From Phoronis australis (Eukaryota > Phoronida > Phoronidae), in NCBI GenBank assembly GCA_002633005.1, contig NMRA01000025.1, positions 7,757-71,756 of the forward strand: a stretch of 64,000 bases of DNA, written 5' to 3'. This document shows, piece by piece, positions 46,801 through 57,079 of the stretch. The translations under genes and the position numbers were made by a program. Numbering within the stretch: position 1 is the first letter of the stretch; the number at the start of each line of letters is the position of its first letter. A model generated the notes under the pieces. That model saw only the letters and a list, made by a program, of their open reading frames with translations. It was not told the origin of the DNA and made no database searches.

Positions 46801-49800
46801 GACTAAGCCAGTCTGCAATCATTAGAATTTTGCCCTAATAATAGCTATAACCAGTCATTTTTGTTATTAAAGGAATCAGCTATCATGACGAGAGACTGTG
46901 TTTTGTCCGATTACATGTGTCTTGTACTGTACTTGAGAAAATGCAGTCAACTGTAGAACACAAGAAAGTAAATGGCCACTGTTAAAAGCAATAGCATGAA
47001 GACAGCTTTACTCACACATGGAGGCCAGGGTATTGGCTGTCACTCTTTGGTTGCCCCTAAACCACAGTGCTGCCAACTTTGTGGGGGCGAAAAATGCAAA
47101 AGGCTGAGCACAAGCAGCAATAGTCTGACCTGAAATTAGACACAATCCAACAGCTGAAATAGAATTTAATGAGTTTGCGGTATACAATACTCATTTGAGT
47201 AAATCACCACAGCGTTTTAATAAGCAATTTAAAAATTGATTAATGTTAAAATTTGACCTTAAGCTGGGTCGAGTACAGTATTCTGTGATGAGGTACATAT
47301 TATAAAAGTAAAATTGCTTTTCTGTCAGATGCATTTGAATGGATAGTTTCAATACGTCAATCAAGATAGTAATGCCAGCCAATCAGGTCGGGGGAATATG
47401 TGAACACAATCACAATCTGCCATCTTGGTTCTACAAACATTGGTTGTGTACGAAAGCAAACAGTGTGGCTCAGTGGTTTGAGCTCTGGAATGCTGTTTGG
47501 GAGACCAGAGTTCAAATCCTGGTTTTACTGGCTGAAAATCGAGCATTGCACAAAGGTGTCTCCTAGTACTCTTCTGAGCTCGGTCTTGCTAATGAATGTA
47601 TGTAATGGAATGAATGAGAACACGGATACAATGCGAAAGCAATTTCTGGGGCAGTACTCATATTTGAAAAAAGCATTACGGTGGTTTTACAATGCATTTG
47701 AATAGAAAACAACTACAAACAAGACGCAAAACAGAACAAGAGCAACGCGAAGTGCTGAAATTCGCCTACGGCTGCACCGCAAACGGTGTTGTTTCTAAGG
47801 GGTGATTATTTGTATCATAAAAAATGGCCATTAGATGGCACAGAATACATTGAACCCATCCAAAAATGGGAAGATCTTGCCTCTCAAAACTATTTGCGAA
47901 AGTTCATGAAAATCAGTCAAAAAACTCCAAAATACAAAGTTAACACAAACGTAAAAAAGAACAGCCATTAGAAAGCACAGCGGAAGTAGAACATTCATTT
48001 GCTGTCAAGTTAACAGGAATACAATAATATTGCAAAATTTCAAAAAACATCTTGCAATCTTGCAAGGGGTTTAAGAGATTCAGTTGTAGATGCAAAACAA
48101 AATGTCACTAGGGGGCACCACAGTAGTTGGACCCGTTTGAAAATCAAGTCAGTCATGTTCTTGTCAGTAGGAACACATCTGCCAAATTTCATTATGATCC
48201 TCACAACAGTTTGGCAGATACAGAAACATACAACAAAAAACACTACAAAATGATTAAAATGGCCACTAGTTGGTGCAGAATATATCGAATCCACCACAAA
48301 AAGGAATTAACGTACTGACACTTTCATAACAGAAACTTTTTTGCCAAATTTCATAAAACAGCATCAATGAAGGAACTCCGAAGTTACAGAGGCAAATGTA
48401 AAAATACTTTGATTAGTCTGAAACTCCCCATCATGTATTACCATTTCCATAGGAACACATCTGCTAAATTTCACAAAGATCTTGCATAGGATAAAGGAGA
48501 TACAGCCGTAGATGCAATAAAATGCCACTAGGGGGCACAGCAGTAGTCGTTGTCCATTGTCAACTTAATTAATACAATTGCCAAGTTTAATAAGGATACT
48601 ACAGAGGGTTTTGGAGATAGAGCCATGTGCTCAAAAAATAAAACTGCCACTAGAAGGCACCAGTTGTCGAAGTCGTTGGGAAAATCATAGCCAGTTGTCC
48701 TCTTCACACTAAGAACATATAATATGCCAATTTTCATAATCATTCTTATAGTGGTTTCGTGGATAGAATGGGAGAATAAAAATCAGTAAAAATGGTCACC
48801 TCGAATCCTTCCGAAAACGGGAAGGTAGCATCGTGTCACTAATTAATACCTATTTGGCAAATTTTATGAAAATCCGTTGAGGACCTTTAAAAAAATAGTT
48901 GAAGTCAAACAGAAAAAACTAAAATTGCCACTGGGGGGGGCACACCGGTAGTTGGATCCGTACAAAAATTCGCTCATGTGGTCTCATCCATGACAGAAAC
49001 ATGAGCAAAATTTCACATCAAAAGGTTTGGGATATAAAGCAGTAGACACCGGACCAGCGCCGGACGGACAGACGAATGGTCAAGGATGACGGCATAATTA
49101 CCCCACATATAAATATTTGGGAGCATAAAAAGTGGCTGCCATTATTTTATCTTTATGTTATTTGTACACTCATATTTCTGTACCTTATCAGTCATAATAA
49201 ATGACCTTATATCGCCTAGGCACGGTCTCCTTTGTATCTCTGGAAATGGAGCTTGCGACGCACCTATTATTTTCGGGACATATTCCGAACATAAATGATA
49301 TTTCACTCGTTAAATATATTTATGTGAGAATATGGACTCGTCCCACTTACACCCCCATCTTTCGGACTGGTCCAATAACCCCTTGTGTAGATTCGCATGC
49401 GGTCCTCCTGCACTCGAGGCACTAGGACATTCCATTTCCAGCCTTACTATTGGTTCGTTTGTGTTACTGCCACGAGTTTGGTCAGCTCCTGGCTCCCTTA
49501 GGCTGATGATTGTCACGTGTCATAGGGCTCCTTTGTTCTCAGTAAAGTTATATTTCCTGCCATCTGTACTTTGCTTTAGCAGCACTTAGGTTCGAGTCTA
49601 ATCTCTCTTCATTTTTTTCCACCCTCTGCCACCCTCTCTTTTGGGTGGTTCCTTCTACCTGAGTGCTGGCGCTTTTTATTGCCCATCTTTCCAGAGATTA
49701 TTATTTTATCTTTATGTTATTTGTACACTCATATTTCTATACCTTATCAGTCATAATAAATGACCTTATATCGCCTATACAAGGTCTTCTTTTTATCTCT

Positions 49801-52800
49801 GGAAACGGAGCTTGCGACGCACCTATTATTTTCGGGACATATTCCGAACTTTTTAATGTTTATCATCATTTTCTTTAATAGTATATTAGCATTAAAAATT
49901 ATTAACTCAACAAGGAATTGCAGATGCCAGCCTGACCTATGGAAATGTCAACTAAAAAGTGGCTTGCAATCATGGAAGAACAGTTTAAAGTCAATAAATA
50001 ACAAACATGTATCCCCGCAGTCCAGATGGTGACTAAAGTCTGCCTCCTTGATCAGTTTTGTATAATAATTAATGGAGAAATCCTATTACATTAATTTTGT
50101 TCATCGTCAAAACCTGAAAAAATCCAGAGTTCCCATCTGCTTCAACACAGACAACTTAAGTTCCAACCTATGTCTAGACGGCCAGCTTCAGTGGAAGGTC
50201 CACCAGGGGCAACTTGATCCCGATCAGCCAAGTGTGCACAAGAGGAACCGATGCTGATGGAGTCATGGTGGAAAGGAGACGACGTTTGCTTTGCACATGT
50301 GAGTGAAAAGTGTTTGTAAAAAAGTTGTGCAAGCAGTGGGTTATAATTTTTTGGTCCTTGACACACATGGACATGTGCACTTAGACCGGGTGCAATTTGC
50401 ACTCCATCAAAGCTGAGGGATAACCTGTCACAGCAGTACCAGTTTGCACCTTCCTTTAGTATCCTCATGATCAAGTCGGGTGTTTTTCCCCTGAATGTGT
50501 GCATGAACGGGTTCATAAAAAACAAAATGTTGATTGTATTATAATGCTACTATGGTATGAATAAATGTGCTGTTAAAAAGAAAATTTTAAATCAAAAAAA
50601 CTTTGCACGAGTTTAAAATCTCTCCAGATGGTAACTTGTGTTCAGAAACTTTGGTCCTGGGCAACTTGCACTGGGGCACCAGTTTACGGGAACTCACCTA
50701 TCATTACAAGAGGCAGTTTAGCAGTGCTATCCACAAAACTAAATGCACATAACATGCGAAGAAATGCTCCAATAAAGTTCAACCAGGCACCAAGGATTAT
50801 CTGAAAATGGAAAGCCTTCCCTTCAACTGTTGATGAATTACCACCATGACCATTACCAAATGCAGCTTATGCAAGAGCTAATGTTACCAATATTGATTTA
50901 TATGGCAGCAAAATACTCAATGATGTATATTTTGCACAAGAAAAACAAGACATAAAATACATAATGTAATATTCAACATGGTGATTAGATACATGTTACT
51001 TAAACTGATAATAAAACCACATTCTGCAGAAAAAAAATCTGATTCAGATCACTTACAACATTAAGTTGGTCACAACTTGTTCCTTGCTCAGATGAAAATT
51101 GAGGGCCCTCTTGGAAAGCAGTGTTGTCACTCAAGAGGCCACCCTCATTTTAAATATTACAATAAATGAATAAATAAATTTTTAGCTTTGCAAAGAACTG
51201 TCAGTTAGTTCATTCATTATTGCTTGAGACAATCCTCTCTCAATAAAAAGACAATTAACAAGTAAACATGTTTAGTTCATTATTGCTTGAGACAATGCTC
51301 TCTCAATAAAAAGACAAGTAACAAGTAAACATGTTTAGTTCCTAGACCAGAAATCCCACAAATTTTGACTAATAAATAATTTGTGACCAACTTCATAATG
51401 GTAAATGGTCCACATAAAATTATTTTGGTGACAGAAAAAGATTCAGTTTCACAGCTATGTATTGCTGAAACACTGCAGAGGCAACCTGCTTCCATGTGTG
51501 AAACTTGAATTTTTTTTAACTGAAACTGAAACTAAATTGAACAACTCATACCAGAACAGGATTGTTTTCTTTGCCACGCTTGTTAACATGTGTATATAAA
51601 CCGCAAAACACATGGGGTAAAACAAATGCAGAGATTTTACCATATAACTATCCGCCAATTACTGATGAAGCATACAAATAAAATGATTGAGTTTGTTTAG
51701 TCAACCCAAATCTACAATAAAAATGAAAGTGAGAAATCAAAGAGAGGTTATTAAACAAGTTCTAAAACAAAGGTTAAGAACAAACAATGGGTGACTTTCA
51801 GGAAGAAACAGGGACTGACCACATTACAAAGGGGGGAACATATATTGTGGAGTTGGCCAATGAGAAAACTGAAATGGTATCCACACTGTCTTACGCTAGC
51901 TCTTAGTCCAAGGCTGTCAATTACCCAGGTGGCACTGAGACCACATGGTATGGCAGCCACTAGGAACACCAAGGACAGCCAGTTGACAAAATCATTGGAA
52001 ACATTGAAGAACTTGCCAGTCTTGTCAGCTACAGAAGCAAAACTTATCCAGACCTGAAATAAATTGAGCAGATAGTATAATTTCAGGCAAAGTTTAAATG
52101 TAAAGGAAAAATAGGTGTCCAAGGTCCCTAACGAACTAGAAGACATGTCCAACCTTCAGTAACAATTTGGGGACTGGCATCTGCACAAAATAAAATGAAG
52201 TACAATTTCCTTCAACATATGAGTACGGACATTCCTCTAACGCTTCGGACACTAATGTATAGGCAATAATTCCATTGACAGTTCTCTTCATGTTCCACTA
52301 ACAGAGACAAAATTGGTCATACAAACTATCAGAGATTAAAGTCAAGTGTTTGAGATAAAGCATTGGTATTGAAAATGAATTACTGAGGATAACGACGGCT
52401 TCCGAGATGGTGGTTTGGCAACCATGAATTAAATTATCATAAGTAACAAATTATTGTCCTGGATGATAGATTCCCTTCAAAATATAACACTTGAACCCTT
52501 TTTCATTTTGTTTACAAACTTCAACAATCCGACTTTAAGACCTAAAATCACTTTCAGCGATGCTGTCTGTCTGCACTGTTTCTGAATGCAGCGCGGTAGA
52601 TAACACATGTATTCGAAAAAACAGGCCAGAGAATGTGACAGTGGGTTTGTGAACCTTCCTAATTCGATTTAGAGTTGAAGCTCTCGGATTTTGAAGAATT
52701 ACCACAACTCACAGAAAGGTGTCAAATTCTCCCTCTTTTAATGAAATTCTTCCAGTTTTCTCAAATTTTAGAAACAGGTTATTGGGGATGTGCGGTGGTG

Positions 52801-54923
52801 ACCAAGGGGACAGTACTCACTGGGTTTCTACGACTTATTATGTCCAGCACTGCCCGATTGATAACATGGGCGATGCACCACAGGGGCGCTGGGGGGGGGG
52901 GGCTGTAGCCTCCTGCATTTTTCAGTGCTGCGCCGCCCATGTATGTTAGTGCTTGTTACTAGTTTAGCCATATAGGAAACAACGGTGCCGATTATCTGAA
53001 TAGTCGGTGCTTCATGGATACGAAATACTGCCAATGCAGATAGGGGTACAAATTAGGAACTGTTAGAGAAACAACCATACTCCCTCTCTCCTTCCACCGA
53101 CAATAACTGGCTCCTTGATGAAAATTGGATAACAACGCAGGGAAATGTGCACTTAAGATAATCCAACTTCAAGTACACTGTAGCAAAGGTAAGCAAATCA
53201 GATAAGTATTCCCAAATGAGAGCATCACTCCTCAACTCAGCTTTGCCGCAGCCAGGACAATCGCATTGCCAAAAATGGATTAAGTTTATTGTCAAGTATG
53301 TACGTTTCAGTGAGTTGGGATTCCTCATGTTTAGAATACTTGCATCCAAAAATTCATCTCCTGCTTCCGAACACATAAATGGACTGAACGGTGCCAAGTC
53401 TGAGCCTGAGGTAGGCAATACAGAGCCCCGGATGCCGCGAAGCGGAGGCATTGTGTGAATCATTCGCTATCAATTCAACCACGTTTTTCTTTGTAATGTT
53501 GAAATGGGACAAGATTACCCCCTGGAGGACCACCTAATGGGCTGGTCGATGTATATTGTATAAGCAGGGATATTCCTGACCAGGTTTGATCCTGTGCCTT
53601 TTGGGCAAACCTGATGATAAAAAGTGTGCCTTTTTCAAAAAAAGTTGTGCCCAGCACCAATGTAATCAAAATGGTAAAATACAAAACAGAAACCCCAAGG
53701 GCAACCAAAATAACAACAGAGTCATGTTTTACCCGACTGATTGTAAGTTGACAAGAATCTTGTATTTTTGGAAGAGTGTTGCGCTCTAATTGGCGCACTG
53801 CAGCAATGAACTTGCGCCTTTTTAAATTTTATGCGATAATGGCGCAAAAACAGTCCAGGAATATCCCTGTATGTGATTTATTATTAAATGCACTTGTAAA
53901 CAGTGAGTGTACTGTCAACTGAGCAAGTTTCAAGAAGAATGATAAAAGCAACTGACCATTCTAACTGCTTTCAAAATGACTGTTAAACTGTCTTTGAAGT
54001 TCCAAAATTGGTACACTATAAGTGAATTTATTGAGAAGCATTCGTCAACAATAACAGTACCTAGTGATGTCATCTGACTTATGAGTTTGATAGCGTCAGC
54101 CCAAAGTCCCTTGTCTAGAGCTTGAGTCAGAGGCTGTGGTCCACCAGGGTGACTGAGTTATAGTGAATGTTCCGTTTGGGATCACTCACCTGTTTTACTA
54201 CATGATGTTGGCAAGTCGTGATTTGTCAAATCTCAAAATTTTCAAAATGTCACAGGGAAGTCTTAATTGTCAAAGCTGCGAGTTGTGATGAAGCACTTAG
54301 GCCAAGGTAGCCTTGGGCTTGGCGCAAAGCTGTATACTAAAATTATGATAGTCTTCATACAGCTAGCTGGCTGGCTAAGGCCAAGGGAACGCTTAACAAT
54401 CGACTATGTTACACAGCCTGAATTTGGAAACCAACGTCGTCTGCAGTTGTAACCTGACGGGGAGTTTGTAATGGCCTGATTCTCAAAATCAAGGCCTGCT
54501 ACATTCGGCCAGTGCCGGCACAAACGTTACCTGGCAAGAGGTACTTATAGGAACAGGATGGTTCAATCATTTTGAGGCAGAATTCGTCGTAAGGTATATG
54601 TGGGCCCATTTCTACTGGGCCCACTTGAGTCGGTAGGCATACTTTACAGTCTAACTCACTAGTGGTCTAGTAAAACAGTAGGCCTGCTACTCGCCTACTG
54701 TGACTGTGTCGGTGACTGTGAGTGTGACACACGAACTTACCATGGCATTTGCTATGTTTAAAAAGCACAAGACAGACAAGATGAACCATCTTCTTGTGTA
54801 CACTCTGTACTCGACCGTAGAAAACGTTGGAAGTTCGTTGTAATTCAGCGAATTTTGCGGAGAAGAACTCAACAGAGGTGAATGTTCACTGACTTCAGTA
54901 TTACTACTACCTTCTTCCGACAT
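31651..54923 (-). CDS. SLC49A3: SLC49-family major facilitator transporter, SLC49A3 (MFSD7) type (gene span, 11 exons)
   Basis: A 12-helix major-facilitator protein of the SLC49 family, which also holds FLVCR1/2 and SLC49A4. The substrate of SLC49A3 is not well established. The 11 exons total 1494 bp with continuous phase. Motifs shared with human SLC49A3 include RRWF at helix 1, NWLSLV and IDSLGLRA (helix 2 and loop), ILGAWLNF, KLAALWF, NPLGxLxANVxSP, the KSSPPTPP central loop, LLEQMLCA, GLCGALLI, GFFGFAVYP and the FFRPRYHRLEAE end. The start was chosen at 54923 (MSEEGSS): the in-frame codon further upstream at 54944 is TTG, not ATG. The N-terminus has an acidic dileucine EHSPLL. Human SLC49A3 is about 560 residues; this one is 497, with a shorter C-tail. 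Confidence 0.95.
32895..33270. repeat. Dispersed repeat, copy of 21325-21745 family
   Basis: Second copy of the 400-bp family described at 21325-21745, lying between SLC49A3 exons 10 and 11. Confidence 0.8.
33412..33539 (-). CDS. SLC49A3: SLC49A3 exon 10 (helix 11 end and loop)
   Basis: Acceptor tgtttcag, donor gtggga. It encodes QAISIGVILLMMNTVQAL then SPYDQQYEKCGDV...HAAQDYT, aligning with human GQAEGILIMLAMTAL. Phases fit exons 9 and 11 exactly (C completes AG|C; final G joins TT). The 7.6-kb intron before it is among the longest of the gene. Confidence 0.93.
33600..37550. other. SLC49A3 intron 9, left part
   Basis: No exon recognised. 35460-35640 has the TTTTCACCAAATTTGGCACATA phrase typical of an interspersed repeat. 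35330-35450 resembles 23200-23370 (CTCCAAAA(T/C)GC block). 34730-34765 holds a short GTGGGTATGTAT repeat. Confidence 0.45.
37560..37760. repeat. Dispersed repeat, copy of 3290-3480 family
   Basis: Second copy of the repeat described at 3290-3480. Confidence 0.7.
37761..41149. other. SLC49A3 intron 9, right part
   Basis: A 171-codon open frame at 38063-38578 (plus) and an open stretch on its reverse side have no recognised similarity. 40737-40917 is a partial copy of the TTTAGCTGGCTAAAAAC foldback family. A palindromic X-box sits at 39886-39899. Confidence 0.4.
39886..39899. promoter_or_regulatory. Palindromic RFX X-box motif
   Basis: GTTACCATGGTAAC fits the RFX X-box consensus perfectly on both strands. 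It lies inside an SLC49A3 intron. Motif match only. Confidence 0.4.
41150..41307 (-). CDS. SLC49A3: SLC49A3 exon 9 (helices 10-11)
   Basis: Acceptor gttaag, donor gtgagt. 52 codons, VSRLREQNALIAISVSMFGF, then FAVYPLCLEVGVEITYPVAE and GTSAGLLLTI. Human: [40 protein letters not shown]. It ends with AG of a Ser codon. Confidence 0.96.
42244..42396 (-). CDS. SLC49A3: SLC49A3 exon 8 (helices 8-9)
   Basis: Acceptor ctttccag, donor gtaagt. 51 codons, GFAGLCGALLIGVGIVGAG.., then VDYTKMFDIVIKICF and GAIFFSL. It matches human SGLCGALFITFGILGA..VDRTKHFTEATKIGLC. Confidence 0.96.
42644..42760 (-). CDS. SLC49A3: SLC49A3 exon 7 (helix 7)
   Basis: Acceptor tctgcag, donor gtaagt. 39 codons, VVKNKTYWVLAVCFGVGVGA.. 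through LLEQMLCARGYDD. Human: NKAYVILAVCLGGMIG...ALLEQILCASG. Confidence 0.96.
43523..43747. repeat. 37-bp tandem repeat, about six copies
   Basis: Units contain CAGGAGTCAGTGGTAACC and ATGACATTTATGA. Exact unit starts are 43551, 43588, 43625, 43662 and 43699, with partial units at both ends. Located in the SLC49A3 intron between exons 6 and 7. Confidence 0.95.
44853..44987 (-). CDS. SLC49A3: SLC49A3 exon 6 (helix 6 and central loop)
   Basis: Acceptor tgttacag, donor gtctgt (weak). 45 codons, LIAYCVPAGAVMLLATFGV, then KSSPPTPPTASAAEDSESFL and KGVKK. The SSPPTPP loop between the two six-helix halves matches human ESVPPTPPSAGA. Confidence 0.93.
45060..45118. repeat. Decayed copy of the 14598 hairpin
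   Basis: TTTTGAGAACCAGTTTGATG, then a loop, then CTGGTTCACAAAA: the same arms and loop start as at 14598, with one mismatch in the right arm. Confidence 0.8.
45285..45795. repeat. Dispersed repeat, copy of 8128-8500 family
   Basis: Longer copy of the family at 8128-8500, rich in AACCCTTTT blocks. No coding capacity. Confidence 0.65.
46143..46219 (-). CDS. SLC49A3: SLC49A3 exon 5 (helix 5)
   Basis: Acceptor cttttcag, donor gtaagg. 25 full codons, NPLGILLANVISPSIVKNS.. ending DVGTM, equal to human [22 protein letters not shown]. Phase 0 at its end. Confidence 0.96.
46255..46520. repeat. Partial copy of the CCACTAGGGGGC repeat family
   Basis: Two sub-units with GGAACACAT, AATTTTCAT..GATCCT and TTTGGAGA phrases shared with 47780-49075. 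Confidence 0.7.
47016..47129 (-). CDS. SLC49A3: SLC49A3 exon 4 (helix 4 and loop)
   Basis: Acceptor atttcag, donor gtgagt. It encodes GQTIAACAQPFAFFAPTKL then AALWFRGNQRVTANTLASM. Human has GQSLCALAQ...[24 protein letters not shown]. It ends with the T of a Ser codon finished by CC of exon 5. Confidence 0.96.
47455..47620 (+). mobile_element. tRNA-derived SINE
   Basis: A box TGGCTCAGTGG at 47466-47476 and B box AGTTCAAATCC at 47509-47519 in correct order, followed by about 100 bp of body. Its stems do not pair as a full cloverleaf, so a functional tRNA gene is unlikely. Confidence 0.75.
47780..49075 (+). repeat. Diverged sub-repeat array with CTCF-like cores
   Basis: About seven to nine diverged sub-units of roughly 130-150 bp. 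Each starts near AAAATGCCACTAGGGGGCAC and continues with GTTGGACCCGT, GGAACACATCTGCCAAATTT and CATNANGATCCT. Cores are near 47825, 48105-48116, 48258, 48525-48536, 48648 and 48925. It ends with CGGACGGACAGACG. Inverted relative at 5530-6300. Confidence 0.85.
49142..49291 (+). repeat. Direct repeat of about 150 bp, copy 1
   Basis: About 93% identical to 49700-49851: the TTATTTTATC..ATTTCT, ATAATAAATGACC..ATATCG, GAGCTTGCGACGC and CGGGACATATTCCGAAC blocks. The intervening ~410 bp is less AT-rich. Confidence 0.95.
49700..49851 (+). repeat. Direct repeat of about 150 bp, copy 2
   Basis: Second copy, same strand. The pair could be terminal repeats of a small element or a local duplication; no coding sequence lies between them. 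Confidence 0.95.
50698..50800 (-). CDS. SLC49A3: SLC49A3 exon 3 (helix 3)
   Basis: Acceptor ttttcag, donor gtgagt. It encodes IILGAWLNFIGAFLRML and on to KLPLVMI, matching human ILGAWLNFAGSVLRM. One base of a Gly codon is carried over. The exon contains no internal ATG-started frame of length, so simple ORF finding misses it. Confidence 0.95.
51213..51338. repeat. 63-bp direct repeat, two copies
   Basis: Two consecutive units, beginning TTCATTATTGCTTGAGAC at 51213 and 51276, differing at only a few bases. A recent tandem duplication. Confidence 0.95.
51895..52053 (-). CDS. SLC49A3: SLC49A3 exon 2 (helices 1-2, motif A loop)
   Basis: Acceptor atttcag, donor gtaaga. 53 codons, beginning VWISFASVADKTG and ending WVIDSLGLRAS. 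It corresponds closely to human LWLSFAPVAD...NWLSLVYLV...ILDSVGLRAAT, including the cytoplasmic loop after helix 2. Confidence 0.96.
52891..52902. repeat. G12 homopolymer
   Basis: Run of 12 G in an intron. A C-run of similar length is at 60477-60487. Confidence 0.95.
53565..53869. mobile_element. hAT-like MITE with CAGGG ends
   Basis: Starts CAGGGATATTCCTG and ends CAGGAATATCCCTG, an inverted pair in 305 bp with no ORF. CAGGG ends are usual for hAT elements. The flanking 8-bp direct repeat (TGTATAAG / TATGTGAT) is poor, so the class is tentative. Confidence 0.6.
54290..54560. repeat. Repeat shared with 16450-16640
   Basis: See 16450-16640. This copy is in SLC49A3 intron 1, about 0.2-0.6 kb from the first coding exon. 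Confidence 0.7.
54741..54923 (-). CDS. SLC49A3: SLC49A3 exon 1 (N-terminus, start of helix 1)
   Basis: 61 codons, starting MSEEGSSNTEV. The sequence EHSPLL at residues 13-18 fits the acidic dileucine sorting pattern. VYTRRWFILSVLCFLNIANAM forms the start of helix 1. Donor gtaagt, phase 0. Confidence 0.93.
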
Positions 54924-56240
54924 GATCCCGTGATGAATGATCAATATTCCGTAAGGTGTCGTCCCAAACCAGGAAATAATTCAAAACTACGGCTGCAAGC
55001 GCTCATCGGACAGTTGTAACATATGCACAGTCGTGTTCCTCACAATGTGAAAGTTCAAAAAGAATTTTCTATTTTCCACCAGTTATCGTTTTTAGAAAAA
55101 TAAACTACTCAGCATAAGCATATTACAACAGTCCTATGTTTTTATACTCAAAGCTCTAATGTCTACAAAATAATAAAGGCACCGCCCACCAGCCTCGGCT
55201 GCCGGGCTATACTCTAAGTACTAAGTAGGCCTACTACTAGTCCCTATGATGCCGAACCCGACTGGCACTCGGGTTTCCCTTAGCTTTCGGTTCCATTCCA
55301 GGGTGTGCTCTGTACAATATGAAACTGTAAAAGACGCATTCCGTCAATGATTTGGTTAACACAAGTTAAAAAAAAATAAAAAATTAGCTACTTTCCACCA
55401 TCATAGTGAATTGCGGACGGGAGTATCTGTCGTGCGGCAAACTTAACCCACGCAACTTTTGATTTTGACCGTTGGTCCCAAATCGTTCGTTAGTCAAAAT
55501 ATAGTTGGTATCACTGCTTAAAAGAACTGGCAGTTCACTGTTCCTTGGAGACCAGGCAAGTTGGAAGCAACGAGAAAACGCCGTAATGTTAAGAACCTCA
55601 CCGTTCAGTCGGCTATGTTATTTTTTAAGACCAATCTAAAATTTCATGAGCTTGGAACGAGTTGCCAATTCAGGAACAACCTTTAAACTAATCATAAAGA
55701 CCAAGAAAATGACCAGTCTTACCTGGTAAGTGGCCCAAATTAACTAAACTTGATTTTGTCAAAAAGCGGGACAATAATGCTCCAGTAACAGAAGCGCCTT
55801 CGGCTTTAAAAAACACCACGCTCACCCGATGTTGAATTGCTGCCGAATGAGCCGGCAACTCAAGCCATAAGTCATGCGTACATCCATAGCCTACGCCATT
55901 TTCAAATTTGCAATAAAGGCTAGCAACCTCAATAAACCCTGAACCGTTTTCATGAGTCGCTGATGTTCTTGGTGGTGATAGAAATAGAATCATTCTCGGT
56001 AAGGAATGTTGTGAGACTGATTTTAAGATAGTAAAAATTTTAGTTAGATTTTTGTCGTTTTTGAACCTGAGCTAAACAGGGCCAAATCATTAAAATCCAC
56101 ACACTGTGTGGTTGATTAAAGTGGGGTTTTCGCCGTTGATTGGCACGGTCTTAGTTGTGGACGGTCTTGTGAAAGCAATTTTCGGAGATGTGCTAAATTA
56201 AAAACATTGGCTCAAATGGGTTAATTCTTTTTCAATATTT
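54924..56240. other. SLC49A3 5' flank
   Basis: It should hold the SLC49A3 promoter and 5' UTR on the minus strand, but I could not identify a start site. 55900-56082 contains a partial copy of the TTTAGCTGGCTAAAAAC foldback family. Confidence 0.4.
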
Positions 56241-56577
56241 CGCCCTATTCAGCTAGCTAAAAACAAAAACCGAATTAGGCCTTATACTTTCAAAAATGTC
56301 CTCATGATATTTCTCACCATGATATGATTCTATTTTCTTTACGAACAAGAACAGGAAAACCAGCAACCCATGAAATCGTTTCGGGCTTTATTGAGGACGG
56401 TAGACCAACCCAAAAATTGGAAATTAGAAAATAAAGCAAATACACCGTCATTGCTTGTGACTTGATTCAGTAAAAGTAATGGAATCCTGTCAAGGTAAGG
56501 AATGTTATAAGAACGATGTTGAAAGTTAAAGGCCGGGCGTTATTCGATTTCTGTTTTTTAGCCACCTAAACAGGGCG
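56241..56577. mobile_element. Foldback/MITE, second complete copy
   Basis: Left end CGCCCTATTCAGCTAGCTAA and right end TTAGCCACCTAAACAGGGCG form inverted termini. Same family as 9208-9505. Confidence 0.75.
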
Positions 56578-57079
56578 ATTCGAGCGAAATGTAGGACAAA
56601 TTTGTATCACTCCATTTGCGGTGTGGTGATTGAAGATAAAGCACCCTAGATTCAATAACACTACTTTTCAAGTACATCAAAAAATGTTTATGGGGAGTTC
56701 GTCTTGTTTTTTCCCTACCCTTGTTGTGTTAATGACTTTCGATGAATATATTTCGTGAGAAATTGCATTTAGGAGACGATCTCCAGTAAATTATGGCAAA
56801 TTGTGAAGATTTAGCTTCACCCCTTTGCCAATAGGTGAGGCGACTGTCGAGGAAAGTCGGGAGTTACCTCCTCTGTTTCATTATGTCTAGACGATGACTC
56901 ATACTGTGTTTAGGTTTTAGCGGCGTCGAATTTCAAATGTTTCCCAAAATTGCCCTTGCAAAATACTGTTGAAAATAAAATATCGCACCCTTCACAGTAT
57001 TTTAATCATTATCGGTTTCGGTTATATCGATTTCCCTATTGCAAAGCTAACAAATAAGAAATCACATATCAACCAAGTG

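Noticed and set aside
50142-50525. 127-codon open reading frame on the minus strand
   Set aside because: No similarity recognised and not needed by the SLC49A3 exon chain.
53053-53463. 136-codon open reading frame on the minus strand (Cys-rich stretch CDCPGCGK)
   Set aside because: The longest unexplained frame on the SLC49A3 strand, but no family recognised. Exons 1 and 2 join in phase without it. It may be a decayed element; not supportable as a gene.
54942-54944. Upstream start for SLC49A3
   Set aside because: The codon is TTG. The first in-frame ATG, at 54921-54923, gives a sensible N-terminus.
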